5,107 nt of DNA, from assembly GCA_002402225.1 (NCBI GenBank), contig NVVM01000021.1, positions 18,747 to 23,853 on the forward strand. The letters are read 5' to 3'. Of the stretch, positions 1 through 5,107 are shown piece after piece. Numbering within the stretch: position 1 is the stretch's first letter; the number at the start of each line of letters is the position of its first letter. The position numbers were made by a program, and so were the translations under genes. The stretch comes from Alphaproteobacteria bacterium (GTDB lineage Bacteria > Pseudomonadota > Alphaproteobacteria > Sphingomonadales > Emcibacteraceae). The notes under the pieces were generated by a model, which searched no databases, had not been told where the DNA came from, and saw only the letters and a list, made by a program, of their open reading frames with translations.

Positions 1-239
1 CCCAGATGACATATGGGGACGCCAACCTTTCCCACTTCCCCTCTTGCTAATATATGATCACTGTCATATCCTGTCTGGGTGGGAAGATCGAATGCGACCG
101 AAAGTCCCGTTTGGCCTTTTTTAAGGTTAGTGCGGTAAAGGGCATTAGACGCGGCCGCCGAAGAATGGCCGGAATAGGTGCGAAAAAGCCATGGCCTGTC
201 CTTTGGCATCCTGTCTTTTTCTGGTTCTTTTTGAGACAT
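1..239 (-). CDS. ecm: Ethylmalonyl-CoA mutase, N-terminal fragment (cut by left edge)
   Basis: This frame has no stop from the ATG at 239-237 to the left edge, giving 79 residues. The family is coenzyme B12-dependent methylmalonyl-CoA mutase. The visible part matches its conserved N-terminus: [11 protein letters not shown] (16-26), [21 protein letters not shown] (31-51, including the [10 protein letters not shown] block), [11 protein letters not shown] (52-62) and [11 protein letters not shown] (65-75). These residues belong to the acyl-CoA-binding barrel; the B12-binding domain lies off the window. Ethylmalonyl-CoA mutase converts (2R)-ethylmalonyl-CoA to (2S)-methylsuccinyl-CoA. I prefer it over methylmalonyl-CoA mutase because ccr and mcd are adjacent and because the protein starts only about 15 residues before PWLFRTY, without the longer leader usual in methylmalonyl-CoA mutase large subunits. 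The start is supported by an AGGAG ribosome-binding site (plus-strand 248-252) 8 nt upstream; the alternative Met11 lacks this. The gene is divergent from ccr. Family assignment is near certain; the exact substrate is inferred. Confidence 0.88.
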   Translation of the reverse strand, partial: MSQKEPEKDRMPKDRPWLFRTYSGHSSAAASNALYRTNLKKGQTGLSVAFDLPTQTGYDSDHILARGEVGKVGVPICHL

Positions 240-252
240 AATATTCGCTCCT

Positions 253-385
253 GCAACATAATACTTTAAACCCCGATAGCTTTAACATCTTGTATGCGTT
301 AATTATAGCCAGAAAAATAAAATATAATTACCCTCTAGACCTTCTATAAGAAATAATATAATTATTGTTGCGGCGCAACATAATA
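253..385. repeat. Paired 11-bp direct repeat GCAACATAATA
   Basis: GCAACATAATA occurs exactly at 253-263, where it abuts the ecm ribosome-binding site, and again at 375-385, where it overlaps the right arm of the 366-380 palindrome. A second word, TAATATTAAC, occurs at 381-390 and 464-473, the latter inside the inverted repeat near ccr. Repeated words at both gene-proximal ends and in the centre suggest a shared recognition sequence, but they may be relics of local duplication. Confidence 0.35.
366..380. promoter_or_regulatory. 15-bp palindrome, candidate operator
   Basis: The site reads TGTTGCG-G-CGCAACA, perfect 7-bp arms around one central base. It stands out as a GC-containing block in AT-rich DNA, near the middle of the divergent region and about 125-130 bp from both start codons. 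A further GCAAC follows at 391-395. TTGC/GCAA half-sites recall those of short-chain acyl-CoA responsive regulators (ScfR/PccR-type), and Methylobacterium uses a TetR-type regulator, CcrR, upstream of ccr. Neither assignment is shown by the sequence; which protein binds here, if any, is unknown. Confidence 0.45.
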
Positions 386-456
386 TTAACGCAACCTGAT
401 AGAAAATAGTTTAAAATTTATTTCTAGTTCAATTTACGGTACGGCTTAAATCACAA

Positions 457-476
457 TATGTTGTAATATTAACATA
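457..476. promoter_or_regulatory. Inverted repeat just upstream of ccr, candidate operator
   Basis: Arms TATGTT (457-462) and AACATA (471-476) are separated by 8 bp (GTAATATT). An overlapping imperfect dyad, ACAA-TATG-TTGT, covers 453-464. The right arm lies 33 bp before the ccr ATG and the left arm coincides with the weak -35 candidate, so a bound protein would be placed to block or recruit polymerase. AT-rich DNA produces such dyads by chance more easily than the 366-380 palindrome. Confidence 0.3.
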
Positions 477-508
477 CACTATAAGTTTTAGGGAAATCGA
501 GAATTAAC

Positions 509-1828
509 ATGACAGAAACAATTGATAATCAACAGACAAAACTAAATTCACTCGAAGGTAATTTTGAAATCAAGGATTTATATGATCTGGGCGAAATTCC
601 GCCCCTTGGCCATGTCCCTAAAAAAATGCATGCCTGGGCCATTCGCCGGGATCGCCAGGGGCCACCCGAAGAATCCATGCTGCAGGAAATTGTTGATGTT
701 CCCGAAATTGAATCTGACGAAGTTCTCATTTTGGTCATGGCCGCCGGCGTGAATTATAACGGCATTTGGACGGGCCTTGGCGTTCCCATATCCATGTTTG
801 ACGTTCACGGCGCAGACTATCATATTCCGGGCTCCGATGCCTCGGGCATTGTTTATAAAGTAGGCCGGCGGGTGAAACGCTTTAAAGTCGGTGATGAGGT
901 TATCGTCCATTGTAATCAGGACGACGGCGATGACGAAGAATGCAACGGCGGCGACCCTATGAACAGCCCATCACAAAAAATATGGGGTTATGAAACACCG
1001 AACGGCTCATTCGCCCAATTTACAAATATACAGGCCCGACAGCTCATGCATCGGCCCAAACATCTGACATGGGAAGAGAGCGCCTGTTATACGCTGACGC
1101 TCGCCACAGCTTACCGTATGTTATTTGGTCATCGTCCCCATATATTGCGGCCCGGTCATAATGTCCTTGTCTGGGGCGCGTCCGGCGGACTTGGTTCCAT
1201 GGCCGTTCAATTGATTGCGGCGGCGGGGGCCCATGCCATTGGCGTGATTTCCGATGAAAGCAAGCGGGATTTTGTCATGTCACTGGGGGCCAAGGGGGTC
1301 ATTAATCGCAATAATTTTGACTGTTGGGGGCAACTGCCGCCGGTGAGTGATACGAAAGTTTATTCGGCTTACAATAAAAAGGCCCGTGAATTTGGCAAGG
1401 CGATCTGGAATATTACCGGCAAGGGCAATGATGTGGATTTTGTCTTTGAACATCCCGGCGAAGCCACCTTCCCGGTATCCTGTTTTGTGGTCAAGCGCGG
1501 CGGCATGGTGGTTTTCTGCGCTGGAACCACGGGCTTTAACCTGACCTTTGATGCCCGTTTTGTCTGGATGCGCCAGAAACGAATCCAAGGCAGCCATTTT
1601 GCCAACCTGAAACAAGCTTCTCTTGCCAATGATCTGGTGATTGAACGACGCGTTGATCCTTGCATGTCAGAGGTTTTTTCATGGGAAGATATTCCAAAGG
1701 CCCATACCAAAATGTGGAAAAACCAGCATAAGCCCGGCAATATGGCCGTTCTGGTCAGTGCAAAACGGCCCGGCCTTCGCACTTTCGAAGATTGTGTCGA
1801 AGCCGGAAACAACGCCGGAAACACCTGA
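509..1828 (+). CDS. ccr: Crotonyl-CoA carboxylase/reductase
   Basis: This cytoplasmic enzyme catalyses NADPH-dependent reductive carboxylation of crotonyl-CoA to (2S)-ethylmalonyl-CoA, the entry step of the ethylmalonyl-CoA pathway. The 439-residue length is normal for the family. It is a zinc-independent medium-chain dehydrogenase/reductase: a catalytic domain with GVNYNGIWTGLG (80-91) and PGSDASGIVYKVG (107-119), the acidic HCNQDDGDDEECNGGDP segment (134-150) typical of Ccr, then WGYETPNGSFAQF (159-171), and a nucleotide-binding fold with GASGGLGS (223-230). Residues matching the described CO2-binding pocket appear present: Asn82, the Tyr161-Glu162 pair and His363 in GSHF. This mapping is from memory of the Kitasatospora enzyme and is inferred. 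These features favour a carboxylating enzyme over a simple enoyl-CoA reductase. The ATG at 509 follows AGGGA (490-494) and GAGAA (499-503). The last codons contain a 12-bp duplication. The stop overlaps the mcd start. Confidence 0.96.
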   Translation: MTETIDNQQTKLNSLEGNFEIKDLYDLGEIPPLGHVPKKMHAWAIRRDRQGPPEESMLQEIVDVPEIESDEVLILVMAAGVNYNGIWTGLGVPISMFDVHGADYHIPGSDASGIVYKVGRRVKRFKVGDEVIVHCNQDDGDDEECNGGDPMNSPSQKIWGYETPNGSFAQFTNIQARQLMHRPKHLTWEESACYTLTLATAYRMLFGHRPHILRPGHNVLVWGASGGLGSMAVQLIAAAGAHAIGVISDESKRDFVMSLGAKGVINRNNFDCWGQLPPVSDTKVYSAYNKKAREFGKAIWNITGKGNDVDFVFEHPGEATFPVSCFVVKRGGMVVFCAGTTGFNLTFDARFVWMRQKRIQGSHFANLKQASLANDLVIERRVDPCMSEVFSWEDIPKAHTKMWKNQHKPGNMAVLVSAKRPGLRTFEDCVEAGNNAGNT

Positions 1829-3477
1829 TGAACAGCCTTTTATTTCAAACTTGCACCGCCGCTGTGGATGCGGCGGGCATATATGCGGATGCCGCGCGGG
1901 ATAGCCTTAAAGAGCATCTGATGAAGGACGGCAGACTTGACCGCCGGCTCATGGAAGAACATCAATATGCCTGTCATGGTTTTTCCTGGCTCTGCACCTA
2001 TGTCGAGGCCTTGCGGCAGACATTGAACTGGGCAGTGGCCCTTGAGTCTGAAGGCAAATTTACCGAATTGGAAGAATTGATTGTTCGCATTGGATTTGGC
2101 GAGTATCTGTCGCAAATTCTGGGCGGCATTCCCATGAGTCAGGGCGAGATCATCCGCCCGGCAGATATGTGGATCAGCGATGATGATGTTCAGGCTCTCC
2201 ATACGCCAGAAGTGACCCAACTGATCAATGGCGGCAATAATCCCGGCAATCGCGAAAAACTGGCCCGCCTGATTGAGCATAGCCTTGATACAGGAGCCTT
2301 TGGTAACCTCGGACTGGACGACATGTATGACATGATCCGGGAGCAATTCCGACGATTTGCCAATGAAGAAGTCAGTCCCCACGCCCATGATTGGCATTTA
2401 AAGGATGACTATATCCCCATGGAGATCATTGATAAAATGAGCGAAATGGGCGTCTTTGGCCTCACCATCCCCGAAGAATATGGTGGTTCCGGCCTTGGAA
2501 AAACCAGCATGTGCATTGTTTCCGAAGAGCTTTCGCGCGGCTATATCGGTGTTGGCTCGCTCGGCACCCGTTCCGAAATTGCCGCTGAATTGATCATGGG
2601 CGGCGGAACCGAGGCACAGAAAAAGCAATGGCTGCCGAAGATTGCCATGGGCGAAATTCTGCCCACAGCGGTTTTTACCGAACCTAATGTTGGTTCCGAT
2701 CTTGGTTCCCTTAAAACCCGCGCCATAAAAGACGGCGACAAATATCGCATCACAGGTAATAAAACATGGATCACCCATGCGGCGCGCGCGGACGTCATGA
2801 CGTTGCTTGTGCGCACCAATCCGGATCAGCCGGGCTATAAAGGCCTCAGCATGTTTCTGGCCGAAAAACAGCGCGGGACAGAGGATAACCCCTTCCCCAC
2901 AGACGGCATGACCGGCGGCGAAATCGAAGTTCTGGGCTACCGGGGCATGAAAGAATTTGAATTGGGCTTCGATGGTTTTGAAGTCAAAGCGGAAAATCTT
3001 CTGGGCGGCGAAGAAGGTAATGGTTTCAAGCAATTGATGACCACCTTTGAAAGCGCCCGTATTCAAACCGCCGCCCGGGCCTTGGGTGTCGCCCAGAATG
3101 CCATGGAACTGGGCCTGAGATATGCCACAGAGCGGGTGCAATTTGGCCAGCCCATATATAACTTCCCGCGCGTTCACGGCAAAATAGCCCTCGCCGCTGT
3201 GGAAATTATGATGACCCGCCAACTGACCTATTTCGCGGCGCGTCAGAAAGACGAAGACAAACGCTGCGACCTTGAAGCCGGCATGGCAAAATTGCTCGGC
3301 GCGCGGGTGGCATGGAGCACGGCGGATAATGCCCTGCAAATCCACGGCGGCAATGGTTATGCGCTGGAATATCAAATCAGCCGCGTTCTTTGCGACGCCA
3401 GAATTTTAAATATTTTCGAGGGCGCAGCAGAAATTCAGGCGGATGTTATTGCCCGACGACTTTTGTCGTCGAATTAA
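1828..3477 (+). CDS. mcd: (2S)-methylsuccinyl-CoA dehydrogenase
   Basis: This FAD flavoprotein of the acyl-CoA dehydrogenase family (549 residues) oxidises (2S)-methylsuccinyl-CoA to mesaconyl-C1-CoA and passes electrons to electron-transfer flavoprotein. Ordinary acyl-CoA dehydrogenases have about 380-400 residues; the extra 150-160 residue N-terminal domain here is characteristic of Mcd. The core starts near residue 160. It shows PEEYGGSGLG (215-224), the family signature AVFTEPNVGSDLGSLKTRA (281-299), WITHAARAD (314-322), RVQFGQPI (436-443) and QIHGGNGYALEYQISR (504-519). IFEGAAEIQ (529-537) places Glu531 where the catalytic base usually lies. I chose the ATG at 1828 because it forms TGATG with the ccr stop and has GGAAA (1817-1821) 6 nt upstream. 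A TTG at 1792 would extend the frame by 12 basic residues inside ccr and is unlikely. Coupling to ccr supports the pathway role. The final codons (RRLLSSN) form the first unit of a tandem repeat. Confidence 0.93.
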   Translation: MNSLLFQTCTAAVDAAGIYADAARDSLKEHLMKDGRLDRRLMEEHQYACHGFSWLCTYVEALRQTLNWAVALESEGKFTELEELIVRIGFGEYLSQILGGIPMSQGEIIRPADMWISDDDVQALHTPEVTQLINGGNNPGNREKLARLIEHSLDTGAFGNLGLDDMYDMIREQFRRFANEEVSPHAHDWHLKDDYIPMEIIDKMSEMGVFGLTIPEEYGGSGLGKTSMCIVSEELSRGYIGVGSLGTRSEIAAELIMGGGTEAQKKQWLPKIAMGEILPTAVFTEPNVGSDLGSLKTRAIKDGDKYRITGNKTWITHAARADVMTLLVRTNPDQPGYKGLSMFLAEKQRGTEDNPFPTDGMTGGEIEVLGYRGMKEFELGFDGFEVKAENLLGGEEGNGFKQLMTTFESARIQTAARALGVAQNAMELGLRYATERVQFGQPIYNFPRVHGKIALAAVEIMMTRQLTYFAARQKDEDKRCDLEAGMAKLLGARVAWSTADNALQIHGGNGYALEYQISRVLCDARILNIFEGAAEIQADVIARRLLSSN

Positions 3478-3568
3478 ATGATGGCGACTTTTGTCGTCGA
3501 ATTAAATGATGGCGACTTTTGTCGTCGAATTAAATGATGGCGACTTTTGTCGTCGAATTAAAGGGTGC
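3457..3568 (+). repeat. Tandem array of four 28-bp hairpin units at the mcd 3' end
   Basis: The unit is CGACTTTTGTCGTCG followed by AATTAAATGATGG. Copies at 3457-3484, 3485-3512 and 3513-3540 are identical. The fourth (3541-3568) matches 25 of 28 bases, and a decayed fifth start (CGACTATTG) follows at 3569. The first copy contains the last mcd codons and the TAA stop (3475-3477); the others are untranslated. Copy 1 gives a perfect 7-bp stem, CGACGAC-TTTT-GTCGTCG (3454-3471). Later copies give GGCGAC-TTTT-GTCGTC, six pairs including one G-U in RNA. The unit length is not a multiple of three, so the array also places stops in all frames. It probably arose by repeated duplication of the mcd stop region. 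A role in mRNA 3'-end stability is possible but inferred. Confidence 0.95.
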
Positions 3569-3660
3569 CGACTATTGCCTTATTTTTCTGCAAAGAAACA
3601 AAATAATATTTTGCAATTATGGCTATAAAAGTATATTCTACTGATATTAATGTTATCCCC

Positions 3661-3680
3661 GTCAGAACTCATGTTCTGAC
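3661..3680. other. Perfect 8-bp stem-loop in the 3' intergenic region
   Basis: GTCAGAAC and GTTCTGAC flank a TCAT loop. No T-run follows on either strand: plus continues AACTAACTTGG and minus continues GGGGATAAC. It is therefore not a standard intrinsic terminator on its own. It lies 8 bp before the terminator and could be an mRNA-stabilising hairpin, part of a bidirectional termination region, or a protein-binding dyad. The preceding DNA (3570-3660) is AT-rich, with nothing else I can identify. Confidence 0.5.
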
Positions 3681-3688
3681 AACTAACT

Positions 3689-3729
3689 TGGCCGCCAATA
3701 TTTTTACAATATTGCGCGGCCATTTTTTT
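3689..3729 (+). terminator. Intrinsic terminator of the ccr-mcd operon
   Basis: The left arm TGGCCGC-CAATATT (3689-3702) pairs with AATATTG (3708-3714) and GCGGCCA (3716-3722). The result is 14 pairs with one bulged C (3715) and a 5-nt loop. Seven T residues follow directly (3723-3729), then AGTTTTT. The GC-rich base and immediate T-run are textbook for rho-independent termination of plus-strand transcripts. On the minus strand the hairpin is followed by AAGTTAGTTG, so it would be at best a weak terminator for the convergent peptidase gene, whose stop codon is only 12 bp away. Confidence 0.92.
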
Positions 3730-3740
3730 AGTTTTTCATT

Positions 3741-5107
3741 TTAGTCTTTAGGGCCTAGCTGGCGCCAGAGATAGATATATTCCAAGGCGCGCATGCTGGC
3801 TTCCTGGTCGTAATTGGCGTTGCCTTTATGGCCGCCTTCGATATTTTCATAATAATAGAATTCATGACCTTGAGCCGCCATTTTTGCCGCCATTTTGCGA
3901 GCATGGGCCGGATGAACCCGGTCATCCTTGGTCGAGGTAAAGAAATAAACCTTGGGATATTTTTCATCCTTGTTTAAGTTCTGCAGCGGCGAATATTTCT
4001 TGATATAGTCCCAGTCGTCCGTATCTGGATTACCATATTCCGCCATCCAGCTGGCCCCGGCCAGCAATTTATTATAGCGTTTCATATCAAGCAATGGCAC
4101 GCCGCAGATAATGGCATTAAACAGATCCGGCCTCTGGGTGAAGCTGACCCCCATAAGAAGCCCGCCGTTGCTGCGCCCGTCCGCGCCGTAATGTTCCGGC
4201 GAACTGAGGCCGCTATTCTGCACGTCTTCGGCGACGGCGAAAAAATCATCAAAAGCGCGCTGGCGATTTTCATGAAGGGCCGCCTGATGCCAGCGCGGGC
4301 CATATTCCCCGCCGCCGCGAATATTGGCGATCACATAAGCCCCGCCCTTTTCCATCCACAGTTTTCCCCGAAGCGCGTTGTAACGCGGCAGAATAGAAAT
4401 TTCGAAGCCACCATAGCCATATTGCAGAACCGACGTTTTCTTATCCAGTTTCGTGCCTTTTTTATAGACGATGAAATAGGGAATTTTGGTGCCGTCCTTA
4501 CTGGTGGCAAAGCGTTTATCGACAATCAGGTCACGGGTGTCAAAGCGGGGCGGCAAAGATTGTAATTTAATGTCAACGCCGTCCTCAAAATTAACAAAAT
4601 AAAGACTGCTGGGGGTGAGCAAACCATTGCGCATCATAAGCATATCATTACTGTCGGCGCTCGCCGAGAGTATGGAGACAACATCATCGCCGCCCAAATC
4701 AATTTTCTTGCTCGACCAATGCCCCCCATCAAAAGAAGCGGCGCGGATACGGCTTGAAACATGTTCAAGGCCCATGACATAGACCTTGTCCTTTGCCACC
4801 ACAACATTCTCTATGGTACCGTTCATGCCCGGATCATAGACCCGGTTGAGCCGGGTAATTTTGCCACTATTCATAAAGTCATCCAGTGAAAAACTCACCA
4901 GACTACCGGATTTATTCCCTTGCCAGTCTTCTTTCAGGCTGACCAGAATTTGACCTTTATACAGGCCCACCAAATTTATTTTTTTCGGCAGCGGCAATTT
5001 TTTCAAGCCGCCATTTTTATCCACCGCATAATAGGTGAAATGATAAAAATCATGGCCGCGCAGAATAAAATTGGCTTTGCCACCCGGCCGGGTAAAAGTA
5101 ACGGGGA
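3741..5107 (-). CDS. Prolyl oligopeptidase-family (S9) serine peptidase, C-terminal part (cut by right edge)
   Basis: The frame is open from the right edge to the TAA at 3743-3741, giving 454 visible residues. The usual length is about 700, so the N-terminus and any signal peptide are off the window. A GTG at 5024 could be mistaken for a start, but conserved-looking sequence (RPGGKANFILRGHDFYHFT) continues upstream of it. Residues 1 to about 170 look like the end of the beta-propeller that restricts access to peptides. The rest is an alpha/beta-hydrolase domain: YGYGGFEISILPRYN, NIRGGGEYGPRWHQA and FDDFFAVAEDV, then the nucleophile motif GRSNGGLL with Ser312 (codon 4172-4170). The acid lies in KDDRVHP (Asp394/395, 3921-3926) and the base is His426 in EGGHKGN (3830-3828). 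All three triad members are present and normally spaced. It should cleave short peptides, probably after proline, but the substrate is unproven. It converges on ccr-mcd and shows no functional link to it. Confidence 0.93.
   Translation of the reverse strand, partial: PVTFTRPGGKANFILRGHDFYHFTYYAVDKNGGLKKLPLPKKINLVGLYKGQILVSLKEDWQGNKSGSLVSFSLDDFMNSGKITRLNRVYDPGMNGTIENVVVAKDKVYVMGLEHVSSRIRAASFDGGHWSSKKIDLGGDDVVSILSASADSNDMLMMRNGLLTPSSLYFVNFEDGVDIKLQSLPPRFDTRDLIVDKRFATSKDGTKIPYFIVYKKGTKLDKKTSVLQYGYGGFEISILPRYNALRGKLWMEKGGAYVIANIRGGGEYGPRWHQAALHENRQRAFDDFFAVAEDVQNSGLSSPEHYGADGRSNGGLLMGVSFTQRPDLFNAIICGVPLLDMKRYNKLLAGASWMAEYGNPDTDDWDYIKKYSPLQNLNKDEKYPKVYFFTSTKDDRVHPAHARKMAAKMAAQGHEFYYYENIEGGHKGNANYDQEASMRALEYIYLWRQLGPKD

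Larger units (their letters stand above)
240..508. promoter_or_regulatory. Divergent ecm / ccr-mcd control region
   Basis: This roughly 270-bp intergenic stretch separates two start codons that point away from each other. It is much richer in A and T than the flanking genes, and I see no gene in it. It must hold the promoters of both ecm (minus) and ccr (plus). The only ccr promoter I can propose is weak: TATAAG at 480-485 as a -10 with TATGTT at 457-462, 17 bp upstream, as a poor -35. That would give a very short leader. The ccr ribosome-binding site is either AGGGA at 490-494 (long spacing) or GAGAA at 499-503 (5 nt). I could not choose an ecm promoter. Several TATTAT- and TATATT-like boxes exist on the minus strand between 320 and 390, none with a convincing -35. 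Two dyads and two short direct repeats inside it are listed separately. Confidence 0.7.

Noticed and set aside
47..269. Two overlapping short open frames (about 70 residues each, one per strand)
   Set aside because: Both are shadows of the ecm N-terminus, which lies in a third frame with a clear family match and ribosome-binding site.
1792..1827. TTG start giving a 561-residue Mcd
   Set aside because: The added residues (CRSRKQRRKHL) are basic and read out of the ccr end. The ATG at 1828 has TGATG coupling and a better ribosome-binding site.
2398..3375. A 325-codon open frame antisense to mcd
   Set aside because: It lies wholly within the strongly supported mcd gene, its translation resembles no family I know, and it fits antisense coding bias.
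3478..3537. Micro-ORF (ATG ATG ... TGA) inside the tandem repeats
   Set aside because: It is a by-product of the 28-bp period, with no ribosome-binding site.
3457..3568. CRISPR array
   Set aside because: The 28-bp units are directly adjacent without unique spacers, there are no cas genes, and the first unit is part of mcd.
3457..3568. Series of intrinsic terminators
   Set aside because: The T-run is in each loop, not after the stem; the real terminator is at 3689-3729.
5022..5024. GTG as the start of a 427-residue peptidase
   Set aside because: The frame stays open upstream to the edge with family-like sequence, and a start here would remove most of the beta-propeller.

Overview
The window most likely comes from an alphaproteobacterium. 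The main reason is a set of closely linked genes for the ethylmalonyl-CoA pathway, which replaces the glyoxylate shunt for acetyl-CoA assimilation and is common in that class. The genes have moderate GC content and are separated by very AT-rich intergenic DNA. The genus cannot be fixed from the sequence.

Layout, left to right. Positions 1-239 (minus strand, cut by the left edge) encode the first 79 residues of a B12-dependent methylmalonyl-CoA mutase family protein, best read as ethylmalonyl-CoA mutase (ecm). A roughly 270-bp AT-rich divergent promoter region (240-508) follows. It carries two dyad-symmetric sites and shared short repeats. Then come crotonyl-CoA carboxylase/reductase (ccr, 509-1828) and (2S)-methylsuccinyl-CoA dehydrogenase (mcd, 1828-3477), which overlap by one base (TGATG). 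The 3' end of mcd runs into a tandem array of four 28-bp units, each able to form a small hairpin. The intergenic DNA ends with an isolated 8-bp stem-loop and a strong intrinsic terminator (3689-3729). On the minus strand, from 3741 through the right edge, lies the C-terminal catalytic part of a family S9 (prolyl oligopeptidase-type) serine peptidase. It converges on the mcd terminator and has no obvious metabolic link to the pathway genes.

How the genes work together: Ccr reductively carboxylates crotonyl-CoA to (2S)-ethylmalonyl-CoA. An epimerase not in this window makes the (2R) form. Ecm rearranges that to (2S)-methylsuccinyl-CoA, and Mcd oxidises this to mesaconyl-C1-CoA. The window therefore holds three of the four steps from crotonyl-CoA to mesaconyl-CoA around one shared divergent control region.

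I found no wholly new system. The points most worth a second look are the 28-bp hairpin array grown out of the mcd stop region, and the palindromes in the ecm/ccr control region.
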